Assembly (NCBI RefSeq): GCF_011745365.1
Contig: NW_024468911.1
Coordinates: 1,482,759 to 1,546,758, forward strand
Length of the DNA stretch: 64,000 bases
DNA from: Cryphonectria parasitica EP155
Lineage: Eukaryota; Ascomycota; Sordariomycetes; Diaporthales; Cryphonectriaceae
Direction of reading: 5' to 3'
The stretch's first letter is position 1; each line of letters starts with the position of its first letter. Of this stretch, positions 44,055 to 55,641 are shown piece by piece. Made by a program: the position numbers and the translations under genes. The notes under the pieces are model-generated. The model did no database searches. It saw only the letters and a list, made by a program, of their open reading frames with translations, and was not told the DNA's origin.

Positions 44055-44859
44055 TGTGTAGAAAAGAAGTGTGCTGATTTTGAAGCCGGCGTTTCTGGTA
44101 TTTAGGGTAGTGATGGGATCCTTGCCCGGTTGCATGGGAGGAAACAAATGAAAGAAAAGGCATCTTTCGGGGACAGGTGCATAGAATCGGCGTTCGGGTC
44201 TTCTAGGATAGGTAGGTTTTTTTTTTGGGGGGGGGGGGGTTATTAAAAAAAAAAAGCCAAGTTACAGATACCCATCACGTAAGGGAGGAAAGGGGGAAAA
44301 AAACGGGCATGGAAAAGAGGCATAGAGAAGAAACATACAGCAATAAAAATAAAAAGTGAACTTTCTCTCGAATATCTATCCTCATCGTCTATAATGACGA
44401 TCCAGTTTTGCTAATAGTGCTTCTCCATATGAGCACAATTTCCCAAATCCCGCTTCTCGCTATTCTACATGGGTATGTAAGTACTCGGTCCAAGCCTGCT
44501 GCTGCCTCTGGTCCTTTGGTAAGTAGACATAACCGCACCAGACTTGAGCATAGCTCATCCCCAAATGCCATCCAATCCTGATGCTACTGCATGAATTCCC
44601 AACCGCGCGACCATGCCGCTGTTTTACAATCCCGCCAAGAACGGGGCTCGTAACCCTTCGCCATCGTCTGCAATCCCCATTGCATTGTCCGCACTAAACA
44701 GCCATCAGTGCAGCGTTCACCCTCGCTTCTGGAGCTGTCAATCCATGTGGTCCTCGTCATCTTCCAGAATCACGCAAATCGGTCTGTTACTGAGCTATCC
44801 CATGTTGAAAACGCCAAGTAAATATCGTTTCGTACCTGTTAGTACAAACTATAGATGGT
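44055..44859. other. convergent 3' flanks of RPC37 and PAT1
   Basis: Both neighbouring genes end into this stretch, so it should contain two 3' UTRs and polyadenylation regions. It includes T-, G- (13 G at 44227-44239) and A-runs in direct succession. No gene is seen. Confidence 0.65.
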
Positions 44860-47459
44860 CTACCCGAGGAGTGACACGTCGAGGCCGATGGCCTGCATGA
44901 ACAGGTTGACATTAGCAAGGCGCTGTACTGCAAGGTCTTGCGGCAGAGTTTTGGCAACTTCAACAGTTCCGAGCACACGATCCTTGACGGCGACGACAAG
45001 GCGCTGCTGCTGCTCCGCATTGGCACCGATACCAAGGGCTGCTAGGAGCTGCCACACGTAGCCATCCTCGCCTGATGCGGGTGTGCCAGGGAAGACGTGT
45101 GGAAGTGTTGGCTCCAGCTGGTTGAAGAAGTTTGAATAGTTGCGCTCCCTACGTTGAATCTGTCAGTAAGTCACGCGTCAATCGAGGAGAAGTCTTTGAG
45201 TACTTACCATGCACCACCGTCCTGGGTCCGGATAGCATCTCGACCGCCAGCCGTCTGGATCATGATCTCTGCACGACTGAGGATCATGGTCAAGAAGCTC
45301 ACGCCGACGCGGGTTCTGGCGACGAGGTCCACGTTGACTTCGGAGCAGAAGAGACCCAGTATCCCAGTGATCATGTCGAGACCTAGTTCTCCCATAAAGA
45401 CAAACAGTGTGTTGCACACGGCGACGCTGAATAGCTCAATGTCCTCGCGGAGCTTAGCGTCGAGGTTAATGTGCCCGTCAGTGACTGAACCGCGTCGAAC
45501 AACATCAAACTTGTCGAGATTCACAATGATGATCGTAAGAATCGTAGTGCGCTGCTCGAGGTTGACGTGTCGGAAGACGCGTGTCAAAGCCTTCTTGCCC
45601 TTGGCAGTCTCTAACATCGCAATGAAAGGATGAATGGAAGCTCCGGCGGGAACGGGCTCGTGAATCTTGAGCTCACGCCAAAGCTTCTCGTTGAGTTTCT
45701 GGCTCGTCTCCTGCCAAGCAACATGTTGCTCAATCAGCTCCGTGTTGCCCTCGTCAGCCACAGGTGGCGGCATCAAGCGCTCGTGATCCTCCAGCTTCAT
45801 CAGTGTGTTGTAGACCTTCTCAACATCAGCGAGCACTGCCTTCTTGTTAAAGCCAGAGCCAGGGCTGTGCGTCTTATGCGGGGTAGGCTGACGGTTGGCA
45901 TCACCGCTGCTCTCGGTCCGCTTGATGTTTAAAAGCGGCTTTGGAGTCTTTGCGTTGCTGAAAGAGATCTTTCCGAGACTACCCTCAATCACAAGCTGGG
46001 AGTTCTTGGGCTTGTTCTTGGCTGCCTCTACGGCTCGCTGGACCTGCTGCTCCATGCGCTGCATGTGGTTCTCAGGGCCATTACGGTGACGACGGTTACC
46101 ACCTTGTCGATTGCCGGTCTGGTATAAGTAGGTCTGCGCGAAATTATTCAGCGGTTGGCTGGGGTTCTGGCGCTGACCACCGCGAATCTGATTATGGACC
46201 TGGTAGTAGAAATCTTCTGCGAGAGCCTCGTCGGTGCCGTGATCAGCCGGGTTGCCTGTCGCCGCGACAAGCTGTTGGAGCTGGATTCGGGTGATGAAGT
46301 TCTTGTCATGGGGCGTCATGATGCCGTTATCACGAGACAAAAGGAAGATCTTGTGATTGCGCTTGGCCCTTCGTGCCTCCTGCTCAAGATAAGCAGCCTT
46401 CTCGGTATCAGAGAGCTGAGCCAATTGTGCCGGGTGGGTAATGATGGGTTGGTGGCCCAGGGACGCCTGAGACTGATGATTAGGATGCGTCGGGTACCCT
46501 TGAGGGCCTATGCGAGCGGCGTCGCCAGACATGCGGTTGGGATTCTGCAGGATCTGCGTGGGTTGAATCTGCTGAGGAGCTTGCTGGTGCTGCTGGAGCA
46601 TGGGACTCGGGACGTTTGGCATGGGCGGCTGAGCCTGCTGAGAGTTGGACTGAGGCCGCTGGAGTATCTGCACTGGATGGCCCGGGCTAGGGTACTGAGG
46701 TGCCTGGTCAGGCTGCTGCTGGTGGTCCGTGACATGGGCGTGATGCTGCTCGATACGATTCGGATGGGCGTAGAAATCATTTTGCTCGAAGCCTCCCTGA
46801 GCTGGATGTTGCATCTGAGGTTGTTGCTGCATAGGCTGCTGCGGAGGGGCCTGCGCAGCAGCATGTCTCTTTGCCTGTGCCTCCGCCCTCATCGCCGCCT
46901 CGACCTCTTCCAAGCTCATAACCTTGCGACCAGCATTTGGAGCGGGGGCCGGAGCGGCCTGGGCAGAAGCGGGCGAGGGCTGCGTGGGAGCTACACCCCA
47001 CAGAGTAGGGTCGACCTGTAGATCCATGCTGGAATTCTGCGCCTCATATTTCTCGTATCCCGTTCGCACAGGTCTGTAAGCTGGCTGGGCATATCCGTAG
47101 GATGCCATAGGCTGGGTCTGAGCTGGGGCTGCGGGGACGGCCCTTGGAGCGGGTTGGTTGCGACTGTACAGAAGGTGCTCCTCGTCGATGGCACCAGAGA
47201 CCTGAGCAGTTCGGCCGAAGAAGTCGAAGTCTTTGCCGACAGCACCGCCGCTTGGACCGGCATCGCCGCCAAAGGTGTCATCGTTGAGCTCGTCACCAGC
47301 TTCCTCGAGCTGATCACCTAGGCCATCGTATGTGTCTTCGAAGTCGACAGTGTCTCCACCAGTTTCCTGTTGACCGAGACCAGCGAAAGGATCGTTGCCC
47401 TGGGAGAACCCAGGCGCGGCCCTGTTGTGGCCCGACGTGTCGAAGCCGAAGAAAGACAT
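44860..47459 (-). CDS. PAT1: PAT1 decapping activator
   Basis: Complement of exons 47459-45208 and 45148-44860; 846 residues, joined in phase 2 across a 59-nt intron. The start MSFFGFDTSG matches fungal Pat1, and is chosen over an upstream in-frame ATG 22 codons before. An acidic N-terminus (DFEDTYDGLGDQLEEAGDELNDDTF) precedes a long Pro/Gln-rich region, then the middle part with ARRAKRNHKIFLLSRDNGIMTPHDKNFITRIQL. The C-terminal helical superfamily fold includes KKAVLADVEKVYNTLMKLEDHERLMPP and LARTRVGVSFLTMILSRAE. Pat1 bridges Dcp2, the Lsm1-7 ring and Dhh1 to trigger 5' decapping and P-body assembly in the cytoplasm. Confidence 0.95.
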
Positions 47460-48189
47460 TCTGAGAAGCTTGGATCTTGCGTTCGAGATCTGTGGAGTAT
47501 GACGAATCGGACACTGCTCGGACACCGGTTAGTAGTGGCTAAGACACCAAGCGTTGTCAAAGTGAGCAAGTCGTGATGCTGAGAAACGAGTGAACGAGGT
47601 CCGATGCGCGCGCGTCACCCGACACAAAGTCTCCTGAAAAGCTTGCAGGGATCGCTTCAAGTAGACAAGAGGAATGCTCGCTGGACGCGGCAAAACCTCA
47701 AGCCAAGTCACGGTCTTTCGAGTAGAAGGTTCTGAGCGAAAAACGTGGCTGGGTCGATCTTGGTCGAAGTTGCGCAAACGTCAACGATGGGCCAGAAAAC
47801 AGCAGCCTAGGTTAGGTGCGGTGCGGTCGGAGGTGGGTCACACTCTTGGGGAGGGGCCCAAGCTTGGTGGCCAATAGAGGAGGGGTACACGACTAAGGGT
47901 TGGAGGCCAAGTCCCTGACGCTTTGCTTAACCCGCATTTTACACCTGAGGGACAAAGTCCAGCGCGCCAACGACCAACTTGCGAGCTAGCGTGAAAATAA
48001 TATATTTGCTAACTATTCAGGACGTACGTACGTACGAGGAAGCAAGAAAATTGCAATGGTTATACTATTCTGATACCGACCCAACCTTTGGACGACAACG
48101 GTGGTATAGAATGTTGTTTTCGGTTCTTGCATACGTTCAAGCACCAATAATCGTAATTTCTTCGTAAGAGAACGTTCCGTAACTCCTTT
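47460..48189. other. PAT1 promoter region and start of the relic area
   Basis: Holds the upstream region of the - strand PAT1 gene. An ACGT-type tandem (about 48022-48036) lies near its right end. No intact gene. Confidence 0.55.
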
Positions 48190-49935
48190 CTACCTGTTAG
48201 CTGATCAAAACGTTGTATTGCCTCCATAACTGGGAACATACCTTGACTTTTCGCTGCGCGTTGGTAAGATTTGTTGACAAAAGAATGTCAATCAGCTCTT
48301 GCTTTCCTCCTTGGACATCTCGGACATACTGCAGATCGAACATTAGATTAATAACGTTGAATCAGTGCTGAGCATGAAGATCGACGAACCTCCTCGGTCG
48401 ATTCCTCAACGAAGAGGCGGATGGTGAGCACAGGGTATGTCTGTCCGAGTCGGTGTACCCTTGCGAAGGCTTCCTCCTCAATTGCTGGATTCCATTGGGC
48501 TCCATCAGATACGCGCGGTTTGCCGCAGTAAGATTAAGTCTGCTGTAACTATATGTGCGCCGCTGTGTTCTTCATGTAGGTCATGGCATCCAGTACATAC
48601 CCGACAGCTCCGTAAGAGAGAGATATTTGATGAGCAACACTGCTTGTATTCCCAATTCTGAGAAGTTCTGCAAGACCCCATCCTTTTGCTTTGGGGCCCG
48701 TTTCCCCATCAACCCGCAGACAAGCAATTCCTGCTTGCACAAGAGCTGTCGAAGCGAGATTCAAAGTTGACGTCCAGCCAGAACGAGAACACGATACTAG
48801 CCACAAATCAGCTGAGTTCGATTTGGTCAATGCGCATGAACATACTAACCTTTTCTTTGCCTGTCTGTGAAGTCTCAAGTCGTTGACAAGTGCTTTGATT
48901 TTCGTTGGAAGCATCCTGCTTGGATCTAGGTCTCCTTGACGCGTGGCGTTATCCAACAGTCGAGAATCTAGCTGAGCACTCAGCACATTATTCTTTGGAG
49001 CTTTTCATTGTACCAATTGCATCCGAAAAGCAGGGCCGACACTGACTTGAGTTCGTGCTATCGAGTGGATTCAATTGTGAAAGCTCTGTCCGCGCTGAAC
49101 TGTGCCAAGAAGAAAGCGTTGGCGAGGCCGAGATCAGTTGTCCCCAAATCATTCAAGTCCAAGGTAGTCCAGTTAGATCCCCGTCATCAAGGGACTCATC
49201 CGTGACACCACAGGCATCATCAATACCTTCTGCGTCGGACCGTCTTGAAGGGAAATTTGTCGAAGTGGCATCATTGGAATCAATTGAACATCCGAGATTG
49301 CAAACCATCCTCAGGGTATTGATTTTAGATACGTCATTCGCATACCCATTCTTGACAGTCTTGGAGCTATCACGTCGTCTAGAAACCGGATTGTCGCCCG
49401 CTTCGCTAAGGCATATTTGGTCTTATCGTGGCAATCCAAAACAAGTGGAATATCTATATCCGTCCTTTAGGTAGAGAAAGTATACCGTTAAGACGTCGGT
49501 GCATTATGAATCCAAGCAACTGCTTAAGCCTCTTTACATCCTCTTCTGGGTCTCCTGATCCCCATGTGAGGCTTCTGTGATCAATATGGGGATAGAAGCG
49601 GAGAAAATGAAATAAGCTGAACAGTTCGGATAAGCGGTTCTGTATTGGCGTTGCGGTGACCATCAATCTGCGGTCTGCATTCAGGGCTTGAACGGCCTGG
49701 GCAATCGTGGTAGTGCTGCTCTTCATGGATTGTGCTGTGGAAAAGCTAGCTTTTTATACAGTTTTGGAAGCCATTATCTCGGATTATGACCTTCGTCCAG
49801 AATGACTCAGTGATGCATGAAGCCAATTGTCTTTTGACCTCTGGCACTCCATTCATTGGCTGGTGTGGAATACGTCGTGAAGATGACATCCAAGTCCGAG
49901 AAAGTACTTGATCCCCTTGCTCGATTACGCCCATG
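48190..49935 (-). pseudogene. decayed SNF2-family helicase (RAD5/RAD16-like)
   Basis: Scattered helicase pieces appear in order on the complement. From high to low coordinates: a DEAH-box-like VILDEGHN (about 49782-49806, preceded by a stop); VTATPIQNRLSELFSLFHFLRFYP and LLGFIMHRR with GILSLPK (about 49470-49700); the helicase C-terminal part with LASTALVQAGIACLRVDGE and SLSYGAVG (about 48560-48800); AYLMEP then, one base out of frame, QWNPAIEEEAFARVHRLGQTYPVLTIRLF (about 48380-48520); and an exon-like end YVRDVQGGKQELIDILL (48328-48243). Walker A and the N-terminal region are not seen. Several stops and frameshifts preclude an active ATPase. These motifs match the SWI2/SNF2 DNA-repair and chromatin-remodelling helicases. 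Confidence 0.8.
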
Positions 49936-50103
49936 GTATAGATACCGCCTTACCAAAGGACCTAGAAGAGATGTCAGTCACACCCAGTACGTAAACATGT
50001 CTTGTCGCTAATTGATATGTGTTAAAAGGTACGAAAGACTCCTCAACAAGATACGTGGCCGCTATACCCTTCGGGATCTGTCGAGATTTTCAATAATGTT
50101 TGA
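49936..50103. other. spacer between two divergent gene relics
   Basis: A short interval separates the helicase relic (-) from the WD40 relic (+). Nothing is recognised in it. Confidence 0.5.
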
Positions 50104-50830
50104 ATGGTTCTTTTTTGCAGAGGGAGAGACCATATTCAGAAATACGGAGTTATGAGTATCGCTTTCTCTCCAGACTACCAGCTGGTCGCAGCCGGATGTC
50201 TGGGTAAGAGCGCCTATATTTGGGATATTCAATCTGGCAACCTTGCTGAACGCCTTGAGGGCTCTGATGAGCATAATAATGCTGTTTATGATATCGCTTT
50301 CTCTCCGAGCGGCAAAGATGTTAAGATGTGGGGCCTTCGCTCGGCTCGCCACCTGCAGGATGGAAACGACCAGGCTCCCAAGGAGGGTCGGTGTCTGAAG
50401 ACATTCAAGGGCCAAAGGGTAAGTGATTGTCTTCCTGGGGTATATGATAATGCTTTGACTTGAACAAACTATAGGGATACGTCCTTGGTGTTGTTCTGAC
50501 CCCCGATGCCCAATGGATGTTATCCGGTTCCTCGGATCGAAGCGTGCGTTTCTGGACCCCAAGACCGGTAATACTCAGCTGGAAGTCCACGGTCATTCGT
50601 TCTTTCAGTGGCATCGAGTCCGAGACCCTAGTATTCTGCTCCCGGGTCGAGAGACTGGACCACCCATATTTGGTCGTATACCCGTATTGTATTGGGTCCT
50701 TCGTAGGGTCAAGGTGAACCAAACACCAGGTGTACGAACTTACCAGGATCTCAGCACAATGACACAGTATCGGAGGCCCTCCAGGACCGAGGCGTTCTTG
50801 ATGATAATGTGAACCTTACAAATTGAAGGG
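50104..50830 (+). pseudogene. decayed TUP1-like WD40 repeat fragment
   Basis: The first open part (50104-50463) reads GVMSIAFSPDYQLVAAGCLGKSAYIWDI and NNAVYDIAFSPSG followed by a collapsed repeat KDVKMWGL, then EGRCLKTFKGQ. After an intron-like junction (ACTATAG at 50475) comes GYVLGVVLTPDAQWMLSGSSDRSVRFW, and after a one-base loss DPKTGNTQLEVHGHS. Order and wording match the C-terminal propeller of the Tup1/RcoA corepressor (GxCLKTFxGH, VALTPDAxWxLSGSxDRxVxFWDP). Only about three of seven blades remain, one of them internally shortened, and no N-terminal tetramerisation domain is present. Therefore a partial, frameshifted copy rather than the genuine corepressor gene. Confidence 0.8.
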
Positions 50831-52490
50831 AATCAGGGTACAAGTATGTTGAACCGTCTACTATATCATAAGCATTTTGAAATTGGAACTGGAAAGTTGC
50901 AGCGAGATAAGCGTGCGCTCTCTTCCTTGGTAGATAGACCAGCAGCTCAGATCAGGACCAAAGCGCGCAGAAAGCAGTGAGACCCAGGAAGTAAAGAAGA
51001 GCTAGATGAGAAAGAGAGAATACAAGACAGTGTTGTAAACAGAAAGTGTGCCGTCCAACAAGTCAAGACAAGCAGCTATGTTCAAGAGTGGTAACAATAG
51101 CGAGCTTGGTGCCCCTGGAAGCTGAAGTATTGCGAAGAGGTAGCAGGTTCATGAGTGATGTCAAGGTGGATGTTGGGGCTAGGACAAAGCTCAGGTCGTA
51201 TTAGCACCTATCACTCTCACCAGGAATGGATGTGGTCAAGGCCATTTTAAAGTTTTCCCCTACCTAATTCATGTTCAGCCTCAAGGCTAGCAGACATTTT
51301 GGTATCCCTGCTAGGACGGTATAGGTTTTGGGGGGTGGAGGCTTTGGAGGGGAAATTGGCACAAAACAGCTTTGGGTGCAATTATACTACAGAGACATAT
51401 CTGTACACAATAAATCCCCTGAGCAACGGGCAGTGAGAAGCCACATCCACTGTACAAAATTGGGTTGTAGTAAAAAATACATGATGGAGGACAGGGGGCC
51501 CTATTCAAATGGCCATGCAGGTGGGACACACACGCTATGTGACAATGCCTCGATTAGTCTGGCTGCTATTTCTCCGCTCAGACAGGCCTAGAAGAGGCCA
51601 CCAGTAGGGGATATTCATAGTAGCGAGGATGGCTAAATTAGTGTTGCCTACCCGCGCCCGTCTCGGGAATGTGGTCGCCGGTACGAAGCGAAGTACTGTG
51701 CAGATTTCTGACCAAGAAACTATGGTAAAGGTACGACGAGTATTTCCCAAGATCTGGGAGACTCCTGGAAAGGGCCAAGCCTTGGTTGACTCGGCCCAGA
51801 CCTGCCGATGTACACCATAGTAAATGAGTTGCCATGGTAGGTTTGAGCGAAATGCTCTTGTCTCAAAAAGAAGGGGGGAAAAGGGGGCTCGTGTTATCGT
51901 GTTATCGACGGACTCCCTAGCAGACTTCAGTTAGTGGCAACATACGAATTTGTTAGGGCTGCCCAGCGTACCACCCCTGTACCATTAGTGCACAAGAGTT
52001 GACGCGGCGTGGGCTCGCATATGCAGGTGTACAGGTGTACTCTCGTACTCTTGTCAGCAGAGACAGGTTTGACTTACTTTTTCATCCTCCAGACAAACCT
52101 GTCCTACTCCAGGGACGGCCTGGTCTATCTTCGTTCTTCTCTCCTTTCTTCTTTTGATCAGTGACACAATCTCTTCTCCCTTACTTTCTCTGAAGCAGCG
52201 AAACCGCCCAACTCCGGAGAATGGTACGGTGACCAATAAGTTGCAGTCTACCGAGCACGGTCTTGCAAATTGATTTGTCGCCGCTCCCTCGTCGTCGAAA
52301 ACCGCAAATCGAAACCCGACGAGCATTGGTGAAGTGGTCGCACGCCGGATCTGCTTCCACTGAGGGCCACGACTCCTCCCAATTTCGACGAATCCTGCAA
52401 AGGAAAAGCAAAAGACGACAGCAAATTTGTTCTCTACGATCCCTTCACAGCAATTTCTTTCTTCCCCTACGATAATCAACATCTTTCAAC
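50831..52490. other. intergenic, no gene recognised
   Basis: No frame has a family signature. The right 450 bp is pyrimidine-rich and should be the promoter and 5' leader of the GT15 gene. Confidence 0.55.
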
Positions 52491-54013
52491 ATGGCGGCGG
52501 GTAGCGCACGCATTGTGCGATACATCCTGATCGCCTTTTTTGTACGTCGTTCATACCTATCACCTGGGCGCCCCGCGCCACTGCACGTGCGAGTCCATCG
52601 AGCGTGTGGTCCCACGATGTGTGTCTTTTGACTGACAGTCGGAGTAGCTGGTAGCATTGTGGTATTTCGTTTCCTCCTCGTCCTACGAAACTATCGGCGT
52701 GAACAGCCCCATCGGTTTCCCGAGCACAGGAAAGACAGGTAGCAGCGAAACAAGTGGCGGCAGCGGCGTCGTCAAGGAACAGGAGGAAGAGAATACACCT
52801 CCAAGCAAACCTCATACCGGCGGCACCCAACAGCAGGACCTGGGATCGAGCCCTCTTGTTACGCAACCCGGCAACCCGCAATGGGAAGACTTGACCAGCA
52901 TTGCGCCAGGCCCGCGCATGAACGCGACCTTCGTGACCCTGGCCCGCAACTCTGATGTCTGGGAAATCGCGCGATCGATCCGCCAGGTCGAGGATCGCTT
53001 CAACCGCCGCTACAACTATGACTGGGTGTTCCTAAATGACAAGCCCTTCGATTCAACTTTTAAAAAGGTGACCTCGTCGCTGGTGTCAGGCAAGACGCAC
53101 TATGGCGAGATCCCCGAGGAGCACTGGTCTTACCCGGCCCATATCGACCAGGAGAAGGCTAAGAAGGTGCGTGAGGACATGAGAGAGCGCAAGATCATCT
53201 ACGGCGACTCTGTCAGCTACCGCCATATGTGCCGGTTCGAGTCCGGTTTCTTCTTCCGCCAGCCACTCATGATGAACTACGATTACTATTGGCGCGTTGA
53301 GCCCAGTGTCGAGCTCTTCTGCGACGTCCACTATGACCCCTTCCGCCTGATGCACGAGCAGGGCAAGAAATACAGCTTTGTTCTCAGCCTGTACGAATAC
53401 GTCGAGACCATCCCGACCCTTTGGGAGAGCGTCAAGAAGTTCATGAAGAACCACCCTGAGCACATTGTCAAGGACAACTCTCTTGGTTTCCTCAGCGATG
53501 ACGGGGGCGAGTCTTATAACCACTGCCACTTCGTAAGTGCAAACCATCATCACACGGCCTCGTCAGAAACACATACTGATCCCCTGCAGTGGTCCAACTT
53601 TGAGATTGGCAACCTGAACTGGTTGCGCTCTCAGGCGTACCTCGACTACTTTGATGCGCTGGACAAGGACGGTGGTTTCTTCTACGAGCGCTGGGGCGAC
53701 GCTCCGGTGCACTCGATCGCTGCCGGTCTCATGCTCAAGAAGGAAGAAATCCACTTCTTCAACGACATTGCATACTATCACGTTCCATTCACACACTGTC
53801 CCACAGGCGAGAACGTTCGAACACAACTCCACTGCCACTGCAACCCGAAGGACAATTTCGACTGGAAGGGTTATTCATGTACGTCTTGGTCGCCCCCCCC
53901 CCTCGTTTCATTGGAGTCGAGACGGCTGCTAATCATAAGCAACAGGCACATCAAGATTCTTTGAGATCAATGGCTTAGACAAGCCGGAAGGGTGGGAGAA
54001 CCAGTCTGATTAA
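52491..54013 (+). CDS. GT15 alpha-1,2-mannosyltransferase (KRE2/MNT1 family)
   Basis: Exons 52491-52541, 52648-53532, 53590-53878 and 53946-54013; 430 residues with phases 0, 0 and 1. It is a type II membrane protein: short cytosolic start, transmembrane anchor at about residues 8-25 split by intron 1 ([18 protein letters not shown]), Ser/Gly-rich stem to about 85, then the GT15 domain. Family landmarks are [103 protein letters not shown] and [14 protein letters not shown]. These Golgi enzymes extend O- and N-linked mannan with GDP-mannose. A C10 run (53893-53902) lies in intron 3. Confidence 0.95.
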
Positions 54014-54425
54014 ACCAGGCCGGTGGCATGCGTGCATCTTTGTTGTGACCTACGCCATTTTTGTAGTTTTTCTTACTTCTTTGAAGACTTTGCTCACGAG
54101 CACATTTCACATTATGCATCAACTGGAAGGCAACGGAAAAAGGAGATCCGAAAGGCGTCTGGGCGACTGACTGACTGCAAGACCGGACTGGGTAATCTGG
54201 AGCAGTCCTTAAAGGACCTGGTACATGCGAGCAAACAATCGAGCATTTTAGCTATCTGAGCTGCATGGATGTCTTGTTCTGCGTCTTAGAGACCTCAATG
54301 TACACCTGCATTACGATGCAGTCAAAGGCAAACATATATTCTTCATTCTTGGTGCGCCTCGTGATGCAGCCTCGCCGGCCAGCCTTACTCCACCCGTTGC
54401 TACTTCCAACCCATTTTTATCGATT
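54014..54425. other. convergent 3' flanks of GT15 gene and uS12m gene
   Basis: Holds the 3' UTRs of the two genes that end towards each other. No other feature is seen. Confidence 0.65.
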
Positions 54426-55121
54426 TCAGCCCACAGAGGCCTTCTTGGGCTTCTTAGTCCCGTACTTGCTCCTTGCGTTGGTCCGGTTCGACACGCCGCC
54501 CAGATCCAAGGCGCCCCTGACAAGCTTGTACCGCACACCAGGGCAATCCTGCGCCCTCCCGCCTCTCACGAGCACCACGCTGTGCTGTTGGATGTTGTGG
54601 CCCTCGCCAGGGATGTAGGCGGTGATAGTCTTGCCGGTGGTCAGGCGCACACGCGCCGTCTTGCGCTCACCCGAGTTGGGCTTCTTGGGCCGGGTGATGC
54701 CGACCTTGATGCAGACGCCTTTGCGCTGGGGATCGGCGCCGCCGGCTAGGGCAGGGGAAACGGCGTGGCGGGCGCGTCGAGGTTTACGGCAGCCCTGTGA
54801 GAAGGGGAAACGAAGGGAGGGAGAGATGTCAGTGTGCGCCTTTATTGCATGGGGAAGAAGATATCTGAAGCTGTAAGGGGGTTAAAAGGGGGGAGGGGGG
54901 GGGGGCTCCTTGTGGTAGATAGGATGCATGCATACCTTCAGAACCTGATTAAGCGTTGCGTTCTGGACTGGTGTCGAGGTGAAAGAGCGTGTGGTAGTGG
55001 TGGATGTTATGGCGGATGGCTTGAGGAATGTTGATGGCCTGAATGTGACGATTCTTGCAGCTGATATAGGTGCCCGTCGTATTGAAGGCACCAGCAGGTG
55101 CCTCAGCATTGGCATTGACAT
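54426..55121 (-). CDS. MRPS12: mitochondrial small-subunit ribosomal protein uS12m
   Basis: Complement of exons 55121-54936 and 54794-54426; 184 residues, phase 0, with a 141-nt intron that contains a poly-C tract on the coding strand. Residues 1 to ~55 are Arg/Ser/Thr-rich without acidic residues, a mitochondrial presequence. The mature part is clear uS12: [85 protein letters not shown]. The PNS and GERK loops form the decoding-centre contacts. The end KYGTKKPKK is typical. The start is divergent from the acyl-CoA dehydrogenase gene. Confidence 0.96.
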
Positions 55122-55641
55122 CTTGGACGGTCTGGCTTGGAGCTGGTTGTTGGTGCCACTCGCAGCAAAAGAGTGACTGGCGATTGTCGCTGTGACGCCT
55201 CACCTCGCCTCGAAATCTGATCTGGGCTGGCTCTTGTTGGTCCGTGCTCTATCCAGGTAGCCTAGCAGTTCAATCCGCTTAGTCATTCGCCCATTCACAT
55301 GCTCCTTGGGCAATGCCCAGCAGAAGGGCCCAGATCCTGGCTGGTACCCCTTCCCCGGACCCCGAATTCCCCAATGACGCCTGCACGCCGCTGGTAGTGG
55401 CCCCTCTGCGGAACCGCGGCGGTGGTTATCCTCGGCTTGATTCTTCGAGATGGGTCACTTCTCTTTCGGTGTTGCTTTCTTTTATCTAGGCTATGTCCTC
55501 CTACAACATTTTGACAATTCCGGTTTTACAGAGGATTTCTAGCCAATTCTTTTCCCTTGCTCGTCTGATACCGAAGGGTTTCAATTCTGAGCCCCGTCTT
55601 GTCTCGTACACTTGGAGTGATTGAAACAACATTGGCCAGCT
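55122..55641. promoter_or_regulatory. divergent promoter between two mitochondrial-protein genes
   Basis: 520 bp between the start codons of uS12m (-) and the acyl-CoA dehydrogenase (+). No gene is seen inside, so both promoters are here. I did not assign individual factor sites. Confidence 0.6.

Noticed and set aside
46155..47021. 288-residue frame on the + strand
   Set aside because: Antisense to the Gln/Pro-rich part of PAT1; composition (Leu/Arg-rich) is that of a complement shadow.
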